The notes under the pieces are model-generated. The model ran no database searches. It worked only from the letters and a program-made list of their open reading frames with translations, and had not been told where the DNA came from. A stretch of 64,000 nucleotides of DNA from Dicyema japonicum (Eukaryota; Dicyemida; Rhombozoa; Dicyemidae): the NCBI GenBank assembly GCA_011109175.1, contig RDEW01000028.1, forward strand, positions 405,784 to 469,783, read 5' to 3'. Positions 44,230-55,794 of this stretch are shown here, piece after piece; position 1 is the first letter of the stretch; every line of letters starts with the position of its first letter. Made by a program: the position numbers and the translations under genes.

Positions 44230-45890
44230 ATACTAGGGATTCTTAGTACAAAATTATTCATTTTAGATCTTCCTACTGCATTTACAGCAGATACAGCAAA
44301 ATTATAGTCAACTCCAGGAGTCATCAAATATGACAGATCGTAAGTCGTCATGGTCCCATTTAACACAATTTCGTTATTCTAATAGTAAAATAAACACCAC
44401 CATGTTATAATAAATGACGTAGTGTGTTATGTTGTATCCATTTTTGTTTGGGGGAGTCCACAATACGGTGGTATTACCCATGAGTGTAAGATTAGTGACT
44501 TTATCAGGAATTCCTAATATTATTTAATGCTAGGGCAACCGAATTTTGGAAAAAAATGTTGTGTTAAATACTTGGGATGTCCCATACTTGTTTTCAACGT
44601 ATGCGTTGAAAATATAACTCGTATTTTTCATTACGTCTGTAATATAAAACGTGGTTTGGTTGATCTCATAACTTGTGTAATTGGTAGAATTTCGCTAAAA
44701 TAACTGTAAAGATACATAAATAAATATTTTAATTTCATAATTCGTCATGTTTGCAATATTGAAGACAATTTTGTTCGATGATAGGTTCGCCCATGATATG
44801 TTTTGAAATGAGATAGGACCCGGTTTGTCTAAAAGTAAAAAGTAATCAAAACATCCAAATTCTATGAAAGCGGACGATGAAGAATTTCCAATGATGTTTG
44901 TAATGTAACAGGAAGCTTCATATATCCCAGGAATGGAAATATTGACAGAAAGTGATGCAGTTTTATTATAATTTGTTCCATTTACCGCTAAAATGTGTTC
45001 CGCGTATGTCTTTATGTAAGTTCTGATATTACCGTATTATTTAAAGTAATTGAAATATTCGGTTGAGGACGTCCGTAACCAGAACAGCTAATCCGGCTCA
45101 CTGTATTGACAGCTTTTGTAGCATTCAGAAACTCAGTAACCAATGGTGGGGCTAAGGGATTAGCAGGTTGATTACATTTAACAAAAATCAAAAATGAGAA
45201 AGATTTAATCTCGGAAGGATTGAAGACTCTCATAGCATATTGTCCCTCATCAGTCAATTGGGGGTTATTGAATGTAATTGAATTATCCGTGATTGTGATC
45301 TTTGAACTATTATCTTAAATATCACATCGTCACTCACAAATTTGATTTGTCACACCATTATTTTCTCTGACCCAAAAAATGGCACTCTGTAGCTGATTTG
45401 TTATCTTAGGACTGCACGTGTATGTGTGAGATATATTGATAGTCATGTAGTCAGTCAGTGAACAGTTCGGAAAGCTTATGATTTCCTCTAAACAATATAT
45501 GCATGCAACTTACCATCCACATACAAGTGAAATTGTATTTGAGTCAGGTTGTAAGTTGAATTTCCATATGCGCACTTGTATACTCCAGCCATTGAAGGCA
45601 CGATATTATTAAAGTATAAAGTCAAGGATGAGGTCGATCCAAAAGTAAATCTATTAACTTCTCTAGACATAAAAATATTATAAACGATTGTTTAATTTCA
45701 ATTCCATTTTGATACCACATAACGAAAAGAGAAGACACTGCTGGACTCGCCGTACATAACACGTTTTTAGAATCACCACTTTTGGCGTAAATTTCAGAAT
45801 TGGAGAGAGATAAAGACGTGCCTTATAGATTGGTAGATTGAAATTACCTGAAACAAAATTCAGCAAAAAATAAAAAACAATGAACCGCAT
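44230..45890 (-). CDS. Ig and fibronectin-III domain cell-surface protein
   Basis: The start at 45888-45890 gives a signal peptide (MRFIVFYFLLNFVSG). After a 26-nt intron comes an Ig domain with SKNVLCTASP, the core FVMWYQNG and FNNIVPSMAGVYKCAYG. A 23-nt intron interrupts it. A second Ig-like segment follows (DYMTINISHTYTCSP, QLTDEGQYAM), then a third (AVNTVSRISCSGYGRPQPNI) and fibronectin-III modules (PGPISFQNISWANLSSN, PDKVTNLTLMGNTTVLWTPP, YLMTPGVDYNFAVSAVNAVG). The many NxS/T sites suit a glycosylated adhesion protein. The 3' end and any membrane anchor (a hydrophobic stretch near 44090) are unresolved, as are junctions at 44400-44700. Confidence 0.83.
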
Positions 45891-46061
45891 AGTATCAAAT
45901 ATGAACTATTGACTGTAATTATATATATTATAGCACGCATAATCTTACATGTTATAATTATCTTTGAATCGATCATATCCAATTATAGATCATTTATTTC
46001 AATTATTTCAGTACAACTAGATAAAATTATACCAATAAAATATGAATATAAAAAAACAAAA

Positions 46062-46228
46062 TATAATAATGTCGGTAAAGTGGTTGATACCTCTAAAAAC
46101 TCTTTATCCCATTGTTAGTCTGTTTATTCGGAAGAAACTAGGAGGAATGATAGTAAGGAATATGGCACAGGGAAATCCTAAATATTCTTATGGGAAACGC
46201 GGAAGTTATTTTAACAAAAAAAACTAAT
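46062..46228 (+). repeat. Family D dispersed repeat, diverged copy
   Basis: CCCATTGTTAGTCTGTTTAT, GGAATGATAGTAAGGAATATGG and TTCTTATGGGAAACGCGGAA match the second half of copies at 37755 and 60985. Confidence 0.6.
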
Positions 46229-46494
46229 CTTACATTTACTAATCATTATATTAATTTTGAATTAAGATTGAAAAACAACATTTGGCTTAAATTTACGATT
46301 GAGTCTAAAGTTTCAGAGAAGTTGTAAATGTTTTTAAAAAAGTAATTCCATTTTTTAAAATTATGTTCGTGCAAATTATCAGAAACAAAAGTGAAGTTTT
46401 CTTTGATTCTCAAAGGTTATTGATTTTTACTTTTGAACTAAGAATTTTCCTGTAATTGCGTTAACCTAGAGACATTTGATTCCATTCTCTAATC

Positions 46495-47600
46495 CAGTGT
46501 TTCCCAACCTTAACGTGCTCGTGGAACCATTTTACATATTCTTTTTATCTGGAACACTTTAAACATAATTCTCCAGTCGATCTATGTTGCGATCGCGAGA
46601 GGCAACTCAACGTCAATTATATCGGCGGGGACCACTTTTGATTGATTGATTATGTTTTATTGTTTAATAATTTAAAATTTTAAATAATTAAAAATTATTC
46701 CAATTATATTTTAAAATTAACAAAAACTTAGATAAATTAAAATACCCAAAAAATTTAATGAGAAGATTGAGGCAATTTTTAGCATCGCATAATTTTGTTA
46801 TTTCCGGTGAAATTGTCGACAACTGTTTCCTAATGTCAGCAGAGACATTTAGTTTTTTTCTATATTCTGTTTTGGTATACACATAATGTGAAAATCCTAC
46901 TCACATAAATAAGTTGTTGGAAAAGGTAATAAGCCACGTATTACCTTTTGTGAAATATCAGGATATTTTGAAATGCACACCTAAATTTATTAATGCAATC
47001 ATTTTTTTATGTGAATCTTTTAATTTCGACTCTGACATTGTAAAACTTTTTCGAGTGAAAGCCATCTTACTTCCATATATCTTGTTTAATAATATCATTA
47101 AATGGATATCTAACAAAAACTAGCAGAACTGATAATCCTTCGACATCGGCAGATTCGTCAATTTGAATGGCGAATCCATCAGAATTGCGAAACCGAATTA
47201 TCTCTGATTTTTTATACTATCTGAATTCGCCGAGAAACAGTATTATTTGACAATAAGACAAGATCCAGTTTTTTAGCCATTTCTTCTCCGTAAAGACACT
47301 TTGAACATAGTTTTATAAGATTTTGTGCTTCACCAGATAACTCACCTTAAAATAACTTTCTAATTCAAAAGTTGCTCTGGTCGATTTCAGATTGTCGTTT
47401 TTAGCAAAATTTAATAGAGACGATTTACATTTTAGGGACTGATTGAATTTATTTTGAAAAAATAAAAATCCTTGTTTTTGAGATGATGATGCTTCATTGA
47501 CAAATGTCTCGGAAGCTTCGCAGGAGCAAGAGATGTATTTGGCATTATCTGATTGCACATTACGTATTCTGCCGTTTCCGGTAAATCTGTTCAGTTTTTT
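46495..47600 (-). mobile_element. hAT transposon remnant, SCAND3/ZBED-like
   Basis: The minus strand encodes, in broken frames, ASSSQKQGFLFFQNKFNQSL, ELESYFKVSYLVKHKIL, IRFRNSDGFAIQIDESADVE and LSVLLVFVRY. This is the N-terminal to catalytic part of SCAND3/ZBED-type hAT transposases (ASYxVAxxIA...FAxQxDESxD...LLVFVRY). The terminus CAGTGTTTCCCAACC at 46495 closes the 3' side. The other end and the target duplication were not found. Confidence 0.75.
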
Positions 47601-47769
47601 GCAAATCCATATGAGAGATAACTTTCATGATATTTTTCCAAATAATAAATTTAATTTATTTACATAGTGAATTTATTATGAGAATAAACTTTAATAAATA
47701 CAAAAGTGAGGAACTTTAGTCACGTTCACGTGGTTCCGCGTTTGTAACTTTAGCGCGATCCTAGGCGGC

Positions 47770-47940
47770 TACATAGTTTAAGATTTCTTTTACTTTCTTC
47801 TGTTACACATTTCCCTTGTTCTCCTGGAGTGCTTTATGTGATCCATCTGTATCAGGTACGAAAAATGATCATTTGCTCTCCTATACTTTACTGGAGGGAT
47901 TCCTTCAACTGCATTCCTTCAACTGACTGAACGTTTACTT
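47770..47940 (-). repeat. Family C dispersed repeat, inverted copy
   Basis: The reverse complement contains AATCCCTCCAGTAAAG, GGAGAGCAAATGATCATTTT and GATGGATCACATAAAGC, matching the core of copies 1 and 2. GCATTCCTTCAACTG is locally duplicated at its end (47911-47940). Confidence 0.6.
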
Positions 47941-48419
47941 GTGTGATATTGGAAGTACTTTTTGATTCTGTGCAAACTGGATACATTTAATTTTAAACTT
48001 AATTTCTTTCTCGCCGTATACGCGATTTATAAATTATTCAAATTAAATTTGTGGTCATGTGGTGAGTGCCATGTACATTGCTAAACTAGTACTAGATTAC
48101 TATTAACAACAATCACGCTAACTATAATTGTACACGTTTGCTCTCTAGGTGGGTGATCTTTCAATAAGGTCCTTAAAATTTTGGGCTAGGATCATTGGTA
48201 TATTAGGTGTCTCTCAAGTAGTTCAAAAAAGATGGGGACAAATGATTTAAGACAATCAGTGCCATCAGTGAAGTCACAGAAATATAATTCCGAAGAAAAT
48301 AGATATTTTAATTTCAATAACTTTAGTCTTGGAACTAGTAGCCGCGTGGTGCCACGTGGCTACCTGATTGAAGATTTCTTTTCTTCCCTTTGGTGGCGTC
48401 ATTGGAGTCATCTTACTCA
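47941..48419. other. Gene-poor stretch
   Basis: No gene is supported. The plus-strand frame starting at 48232 runs into repeat E and is not conserved. Confidence 0.35.
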
Positions 48420-48840
48420 GGAGACGCCCGAAGCTTGGCCGGAATTCAAAAGGACCCCATCTATTAATTCCACCGGGAGACAACTTCCCTGGCGACAAGT
48501 TCTGGAATCGACCTCAGCTCCTCTGACGAAAACCCTCTGGATCACTTGGCTTGGGTGAGGGTTCTGCTGGACCGCGTCAGGATCAAGGAATTAGTTTTGT
48601 TTTACCTTTGTCTTTGAATAATTTAAGTAATTTAACAATAACTTTAGTGCTGAACTAAGGAAGCTGAATAAATATTCAGTCCTTGAAGATCGTTTCCGCT
48701 TTGCCTTCAATGCATCTGAAATTGTTAGGAGAACGGGTAAAGGAACCGCCTGCGAAATTTTGAATGTGATTGCGTCAGCAATCAAGGATCGTTTTCACAG
48801 CGCTTTGGTATAACCATCATCCGCGGTAATGGTCACTGTC
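48420..48840 (+). repeat. Dispersed repeat E, copy 2
   Basis: Shares GAATTCAAAAGGACCCCATC-type sequence, TTCTGGAATCGACCTCAGCT and CGCGTCAGGATCAAGGAATTAG with 24090-24400. It extends further with an open stretch reading ELRKLNKYSVLEDRFRFAFN and IASAIKDRFHSALV, which hints at a coding element. Confidence 0.6.
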
Positions 48841-49149
48841 AGTCGGAACATGATTTTTAATAACGTTTTTGTTTCTGGTTAGTTAGTTAATTGATTTTGC
48901 GAGAAAGTCCTTTAAGTGTTTCGAGAAAGTCAGTAGTTGGCGGGTTTTGACTCCAAATATTTTGGGATGTTTCTTGAAGGAAAGTGTTTCTCCAAGAATG
49001 GTTATAATTGGGTGAAAATTTAACTGATGATACTCAGACGTGAATAGAGAAACGGTAGACTTTAATGGAGATAAAGAAAAATGATTTAAACCAAAATAGT
49101 TTTCAAAAATTAGTTAAGGGAGATAACTAGCTACCACAAGTCCTACCAT

Positions 49150-49560
49150 ATGTCTTGGACTCTTCTCCAGTATCCATCTTCATCTGTTGTCAGATTCTGA
49201 AGTTTTTATATACGAATCTCGAACACGACTTCTTTATAAAATTAATCACTTTTCCATTGGCTCTATTAGGCCACTTTAGCTCCATCGGTTTTGACAAATC
49301 AGCCATATTTAATCTTGACAAGCCTTCATCCACCTTATTATTTCCAATAGGGCTTTTGTCTCACATAAACGGCATAGTAATGTTTCGTGCCATATATTAT
49401 CAAATGTTTTTGATATACCAAAGCAAACAGCATTCAGGTGACTTTTGAAATCTCTTGCTCTGGTAATTTCAGGGATTAGAAGAAAGATACAGTCACCAAC
49501 GGATCTTCCAGCCCGGAATCCATATTGTTGGTTAATAAGGAAGTCATTCACTCCAACAAA
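49150..49560 (-). mobile_element. LINE reverse transcriptase palm fragment
   Basis: Open frame NDFLINQQYGFRAGRSVGDC followed by FGISKTFDNIWHETLLCRL. This is the region from the QFGF block to RT motif A (KAFDxIWH), with KTFD in place of KAFD. Downstream motifs are lost to stops. Confidence 0.75.
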
Positions 49561-49754
49561 ATGAAACAGTCTTTTGTAGAATCTTCGGTTTTCCTAGTTG
49601 GACGTTAACTCAGGGGATCATTCTCGATTTTCATAGGTATCTAAAAAAAACCTTTATAATTCGTATTTTTATGTATTTTTAACATACACAATTTCATTTC
49701 GTTACAATTTTTCAAAACTAACAGAAATACATTTAATGATAATTTTAAACCAAA

Positions 49755-49985
49755 GTAGGATGGCTCAGTATCAGTCAGAATTCCGATGCTTCCAGATTCG
49801 AAGAATCTTTCGTGTCCATTTCATCAGAAGGTTGCATATATCTACGATGGCTTCTGGCTTGAAGAGAGACGATGTAATCAGTGATACCTCACTGCGGAAA
49901 TGAATTATCTATAGGGACTCACACGCAACCAAAAAGAAATTAAGACCATTCTAGATGCTTTTGCCCACTAAAAAATAATGCATAT
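49755..49985 (+). mobile_element. tRNA-derived SINE, copy 4 (body, tail lost)
   Basis: B-box-like CCAGATTCGAAGAATC, GAAGGTTGCATATATCTACG, CTTGAAGAGAGACGATG and CTCACTGCGGAAATG follow the copy 1 order. The AT-rich tail with TTTACTTAAATAAAG is missing. Confidence 0.7.
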
Positions 49986-50285
49986 TCTTTAACTTTCCTA
50001 GATAATATTGCATTTTTGACATTTATGATTCGCAAATTTTTTACCGTATTTCTAAAGTGCAATGACTAACTTAAGATAATAATCGAATATATTAAGTTTT
50101 TGAGCTATAATCTCGTCGACACAAAAATAGTTTGTGATGAGATTAATGAGTGACATCAATGATTCTAAAATTGTGCGTTCAATATAATCTGATTATTGTT
50201 GAAATATTTTTTTTATAAATTAAACAAACTAAAAGATGAAAGTCACAAAATGCTAAAGAATAAGAAAAGAATTTATTTATAGCCA

Positions 50286-52010
50286 TCACCAAGCTCCAAC
50301 GGACATAAGATTGCGCCTCTCTTCAGTATACTTTTCACGTCGATCCTCAACCTTTAATGAAATAAAGTCAGAACCAATTCCCTCCATTTCAAGAAAAGAG
50401 AAAAACCAATCAAAATTAAGAATAATATCAAAAGGGAAATCGCTGTATAAAGAAAAGAATTCCCAAAAGATATGAATACTTTAAGTTCCCATTTTTCATT
50501 TTTATTTACCAAAATATAGGCGTGGGAGTTGGGGATGAGTCCTTTCCATGTTTCTGTATAAATTAACTGCAATAAGCCAACAGAAACCCCATTTAAAAAG
50601 TGAGCAGCATCCACACGTGGAACAAACCTGGGATTAAGATCAAGTCCAAAAGCTAGATAAGGAAAGTGCAGGGTTTGGTGGGAATAAGAGGGAAGGAAAG
50701 TATCTTAGAATACACAATAAGGAATACAAGAAGTGGTGGAGAGGACTGAGCCAAACGTCCGAGAGAACAGACGGATTGGAGTGGCAGAGAGAGAAGTGTT
50801 ATGATGTGTGATGCTAATAAACAAAAAAGCTCTGTTTTGATTTTCAACGGGGGAGGACAAGAAAATCTTAGAGCTACTTTGGACTAAAAGAAAAGCAGCC
50901 GAAGTCTTTGTGTTACAAACAAATTACTTGAAGATAGAAGGGGGCTATCACAGACAGGTTTACAAATGGTACAATTTTGAGGATAAAATTATGCCCGGAT
51001 GGAGTGTTTATGCATTCAGAACATGTTTGATTTTGACGAAGGAGATATCCACTAAAAATTTAATGTGAAATAAACCCCCCTTTAATCAAAGGAGGCAAAA
51101 TTAGGTCAATAACTCCATCAAAATCGAGATCAACTGTGCGAATAGGTGCCAATGTCGTCAACTGGATAGAGCAAGTGTAAAGTATCTCCCATCGATCCTC
51201 CATACGGGCATATATCCTCCAGTCAGAGCAGTCTTCATTCATACAAACCGGCAAAATATGAACCTGAGTCCCATCTATTGGTAATTTAGCCAAAAACCCA
51301 AATCATAGAAGCTTGACTCCCCAATACGAACGCCAGGTGGTAGTTTGTAAGAATTGATGAGGGTAAGTTCATGAGAGTTCCAAATTTCAAACCCAACTGG
51401 AGTTGTGAAGAAGAACACTAAAACATGCAAAAAGGAAAACCTGTTGAAGGAAAGGATAGACTTATTTGGTGGTTGGAATGCAATTTAGTCCAACTAGAAG
51501 GCCCAAATCCCTTTCGGGAAAGGAAATTGCGCGACTCTCCGATTTCATACAAAACTGAGGTCTGGTTCTGCAGAAAAGTGAGAATCGAAGGAGAAGACCC
51601 CCTACTAGCAAATTATAGAGAAATATAACCTTATAATGAAAGGTTCCACTGGGAATATGCCCATTGTGTGAGGAGGGCCGTTCAAATCCCATAAAATGGT
51701 ATATTCAAAGTCTTCCATATCCTGGATAACAACCAGTACATCTAATATTCCATTTCTATCAAAATCCAGTGGGACTGTGGATATGATTCTCTTGTTGGTA
51801 GAGAAAATAGTTCTTCTGACAACTGAAAGATCAGTTTGAAATTCAAGGAAATTAAGACAAGTCCCTAAAATGACTTACATGTCTACCAGTTTGAGATGTG
51901 GTGAACATCCCTATTTTGTCTCCCCATTCTACTAAGGATAACACGTTTCCGTTGTCAATAAATGTATTGGAGTGAATTTCAAAGATTAATAATAATAAAG
52001 AGAACATCAT
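50286..52010 (-). CDS. ITFG1: ITFG1/TIP-like FG-GAP type I membrane protein
   Basis: A homologue of T-cell immunomodulatory protein (integrin-alpha FG-GAP repeat containing 1). The signal peptide MMFSLLLLIFEIHS starts at 52008-52010. FG-GAP-type calcium-binding blocks are visible: STVPLDFDRNGILDVLVVIQ and APIRTVDLDFDGVIDLILPP preceded by PVCMNEDCSDWRIYAR (family CEDKNCQKS...). The extracellular end has AHFLNGVSVGLL and PNSHAYILVN. One transmembrane helix follows (LYTAISLLILFLILIGFSLF) and then a short basic tail REKYTEERRNL, matching the family's HWQEKKADDREKRQEAHR. Exons are joined by short introns, several not fully traced between 50660 and 51450. Confidence 0.88.
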
Positions 52011-52299
52011 ACAAAAGCTATAACATAAAATAATTATTTTATACTGTTATTAAATTTAAAAAATTATTATATTAAATATTAAAATTAAAAAATGTTTATG
52101 TAATATCAAATTATAGTTATGTGGTTATATCGTCAATAATTGTTAAGTTGGGAACATCTGGATAATATCAATAAAATTTTGATCTTAATTTAGTGAAATA
52201 AATTCAAACATATCTTTTAAAATATCAAAATGATTTGATTATTAGATAAGATTTAATTTATAAAAAAAATGTAAAAATTGATTTTTATATTTTTTTCAG

Positions 52300-52455
52300 A
52301 TTATTTAGAAAAAAAGAAGTGAAGATCATTCCTTGGTTCTACGATTAGTTAAAATTAACTGTTCTTTACTTAAATAAAGTGTGTGTCCTGCCTATGCGGA
52401 GCTATAAATACTATGGCTCTCGTGAAAAGGCTTTATTATTATTATTATGAAGAAA
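52300..52455 (+). mobile_element. SINE 3' tail, copy 5
   Basis: AAGAAGTGAAGATCATTCCT, GGTTCTACGATTAGTTAA and TTCTTTACTTAAATAAAGTGTG, ending in a TTATTATTATTATTATG run. Only the 3' portion is present, as expected for 5'-truncated retroposition. Confidence 0.75.
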
Positions 52456-52859
52456 ATAGGACAAATCATTTTAGGACAATTTATAAGGAAATTAATCAAT
52501 AATAAACCAAAAGTCAGAATTAATTTATTTAAAATTGATTGGCTGTATTAATTAATTCTCTTTCGTTTAGAGCCATTCCCTAGCTCTCTAACTGCAATCT
52601 CTTGGTCACCAATCTGATCTTCACTCCAGCATTGTTGTTCCCATGGGTACGATTCCGTCATCCTCAACTTGTTTTTAGAGACTTTCGTTGTAGGAAATGA
52701 ATGACTTCACTAACATCACTCTATTGAAAGTTTATCCCATGTCGGTGCTCCACTAACATGCTTTCAAGAGAAAACTATGTATTGTCAGAGAAATTATAAT
52801 TTAGCATGAAATATTTTTCAATATTGTTTTCATTGAAATTTCTATCTTTGAACATTTGT

Positions 52860-53440
52860 TTTTTAAACGGGGGAAGATTGTTTTACTGCAATCGAAGTAG
52901 AGGGACATTTTAGAAGGTTGCAGTATGTCATTGGATTTATTTATTTGTTAGTCATTTTGACAACATCCATTAAATCATTCTTCACATACCTTTCAATAAA
53001 ATAATTTTCAATATCCCCCTTTACAGAAATAAAGATGATCTTTTCAAAAACAGCATAACTTTCTCCGATTGAAACAACGTGAGTTTTGCAATTTTTCCAA
53101 ATTAAATTTTAGCCATTAATATTTCGAAATCTCAAAGAATTCATGAAAGAAATTTTCATTCATTATTAATTGCTTCATATTTGCAACAATAATTCCATCG
53201 TCTCCAAAATTGTTTAATGTTTTGTATTGCAATGAGATTTTCGGAATAATAAATACGCTTCTAAGGAACTCCCCATCTTGTGATAATTACATTTGGAGGT
53301 AGTTCAATCTCATACAAGATAGCTCTGCGCTTTATTGATTTCGAAAAAAAAATTTTCATTTTCTCAAAGTCATTAACTGCGAGATATTTTGACATTATTT
53401 TCATTGTACAATTTTGTAGCGAATGAAAAAACAAGTAATA
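52860..53440 (-). mobile_element. Decayed transposase-like fragment
   Basis: Minus-strand frames read AVNDFEKMKIFFSKSIKRR, ELPPNVIITRWGVP and KRIYYSENLIAIQNI. The TRWGxW...YY..NL pattern occurs in several uncharacterised hAT-like transposase families. There are many stops and no termini were found. Confidence 0.45.
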
Positions 53441-53576
53441 TGAAAAATTTTATTATTTTTATTTTTCAGTATCTTGCCAGTCTTATTTTTAATAAGAATT
53501 TATCAAAAACATCTCAAATTGTTTGAATTAAAATCATAAAATTTATAAAAATGTAAGGAAATTTAAGCCTTGTTCT

Positions 53577-53712
53577 TTTTCATACATGAAACTTTAACTC
53601 TAAACACCAATCCTAAACTAACCAAAAACCCTAAACACTGACCCTAACAAAAATTATAAACACTGACCCTAACCAAAAACCCTAACACTACCCTAACAAA
53701 AACCCTCAAAGT
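53577..53712. repeat. Interstitial telomere-like repeat tract
   Basis: Several imperfect CCCTAA units (AACCAAAAACCCTAAACACTG and similar, ACCCTAAC, ACCCTCAAAG) lie in one orientation over about 130 nt, separated by ACACTG and AAAAA spacers. CCCTAA is the complement of the metazoan telomere unit TTAGGG. Confidence 0.6.
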
Positions 53713-53743
53713 ATAAATTATTAAACATAATTTATTAATTAAA

Positions 53744-54720
53744 TTATTTAGCGTTTTCGATCACTTTAACTCGTGACCTGTGAATATTTTCATCCTCATT
53801 GTTATTGGGAAAACCCTCAATTTTGGTTACTTCATAGATGGTACAGTCAAGCGTACAGTGCCACTGTACGATGAGCTGATTTTCGCCATGATCTCCTCTT
53901 TTAAGGACCTTGTCACCAACTTTTAAAGTTTCTTCGTCGTTTCTCCACCTTCTTTTTCAATCATCTTTTGTCCTGCTACTTTGGTATATATTCGTGCCTC
54001 ATCCCTTGCTTCATCCACTTCATAAGACAGAAAATTCGACAAATCCTCCGAAATTGCTTCCTGTGGATACTTACATCCCATACATATGAAGAATAACATT
54101 TTTCGTGTCTCGTGTATCGAATTGTTGTAATCAAAAACAATTTTTTTAAATGAAGAACATAACTCCCAAACTCTCCGTTGGAAGCGGATGTGGAGGAAAT
54201 CCATTTTTTATTGATTGAAATCTAAATTTATAATTTCTTTTTTTACCTCTCTACTTGACCTTGATCCATGGAGCACGCGGTCTACCATAGACATATTTGA
54301 CCCGAAGTTCCAGTAACATGTCGGTCATCAATTTATTTTTAAATTTTTTTTCCGTTGTCCGTGTGTAATAATAACGGAAGGCCATATGTATAAAATTTTT
54401 TTGAAGAGTTTCAACTACTTCCTTTGAATTTTTGGAGTAGAGAGTTTCGACCATACCAAATTTGCCGAAACAATCAACAACTGTCAAAAGCTACAGAAAA
54501 TTAATGAGAAAAATACCCATGAATAACCCAAGTTTTTGTCAGAATAACGTCGCAAATCGATCAGATCGGCTATATATCTGTCGCGTGGGTATTTTTCCAC
54601 AATTGATGTTATTGGAGGTTTTGTTTCCAAAAGCCTCTTAGACACACAAAATGGACACAATTTTACAATATCTCCAACTTCGTTCGTTGTCACATTGTAG
54701 TACAGCTTTTTCAAAATACT
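53744..54720 (-). CDS. KRBA2-like integrase with a spliceosomal intron, frame-damaged
   Basis: Reads as a retroelement-type DDE integrase: a zinc-binding-like segment (DIVKLCPFCVSKRLLETKPP), PRDRYIADLIDLRRY, then a 26-nt GT..AG intron, then TVVDCFGKFGMVETLYSKN, HTDNGKKFKNKLMT and VYGRPRAPW with DQGQVER in a neighbouring frame. A 25-nt intron precedes VWELCSSFKKIVFDYNNSIH, and the protein ends in an SH3-like KVGDKVLKRG...EVTKIEG. The order matches KRBA2/GIN1-type integrases derived from LTR elements. One base is extra in the T run at 54344-54351 and one missing near 54262-54275. Introns favour a host gene or an element long resident; the breaks favour decay or sequence error. Confidence 0.72.
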
Positions 54721-55239
54721 AAAAAGTGTTACTGCTCATGTGGATTTGTTGTGTTCAGGCTAAAAACTTAAAGATTGAATATACCTCAATAGTTAATCGT
54801 TTTAGCTCTAGTTCGTCGTTTGCAAAAATCGTAATTTATAATTTGTTTCCTACAAATGAGCAATTATAAATATACGTAGATATATGGCACATCGTCTTCA
54901 AACGTTAAACTACTGGCAAGTCTTTTATAACGCCTCTTGTCGGATATTGCCAGATATGAAGGGAACAAGTCACATTCTTTAAATTCCTTAATTATTTTCA
55001 GGTCGTGAAGAAACAATCAAACAACAAAAACCATCAGTCGCGTGTTAATAAAAGTTTGCTAAATAATTTTTAAATAATTTAAATTAATTATTATTAAAAA
55101 ACAATTTATATATTAAAAACTAAGTACTTTGATACTGTACCCATTCTCCAATTTTATTTTTTCCAAAAAACTAAAAAAATGATTATTTTAAAATAAAAAA
55201 TATATATTTGTAATCCTTATCCAATAACGAAGACACGTA
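54721..55239. other. Gene-poor stretch
   Basis: Very AT-rich with a long A/T tract at 55060-55210. No gene is supported. Confidence 0.4.
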
Positions 55240-55540
55240 CAGACACGTTCGCCCAGAAAAATCTCACGAGAGTGCTACAAGGGCCTGTTCAGCATCCGTA
55301 AAGGCGGAGAAGGCCAAACTCGTTAAATACGTCGACCTTCCCGATGATGTCAAATTTGTTCCCCTTGCTATGGAGACTTCCGGATCCTACTCCCCCTCTA
55401 CACTCGAGTTTTTCGGACGTCTTGGAAACCGGATCACCTCATGCACTGGAGATCTCCGTGAACGCCGCTGGCTATTTGAGCGAATTTCGCTCGCAATTTT
55501 GAGAGGGAACAGCCACGCAGTGAGGGCGGCAGCTACCTGA
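55240..55540 (+). mobile_element. Family B LINE C-terminus, intact frame
   Basis: An uninterrupted frame reads ASVKAEKAKLVKYVDLPDDV, KFVPLAMETSGSYSPSTLEF, LGNRITSCTGDLRERRWLFE and RISLAILRGNSHAVRAAAT before a stop near 55538. This is the best preserved copy of the family B end and serves as the reference for the decayed copies. Confidence 0.8.
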
Positions 55541-55794
55541 CTTCTATTGTTTAAATACACTTTTAAATCAATAAAATTTAACGAATTAAAAAAAATAACG
55601 AAGAAAAATATATAATTATTTTTTTAATGATTAAAATCATTGACCATGTGTGGGCCGATACCACGTACGACATACTATTCTAGGAAAATTTTATATTTGA
55701 AATAGGACAATGTCCTATTTTTTGTCCTAAATAGGACAATTTCCGCTTTAATAATAATTTAATAATTAAATAATAATTTAGGCCGCCAGTTTCC
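55541..55794. other. AT-rich spacer
   Basis: The phrase ATAGGACAATGTCCTATTTT followed by TAGGACAATTT forms a small imperfect inverted and direct repeat at 55704-55742. No gene is seen. Confidence 0.4.

Noticed and set aside
55704-55742. ATAGGACAATGTCCTAT inverted repeat as a regulatory site or terminator
   Set aside because: It is a single short AT-flanked palindrome with no gene beside it.
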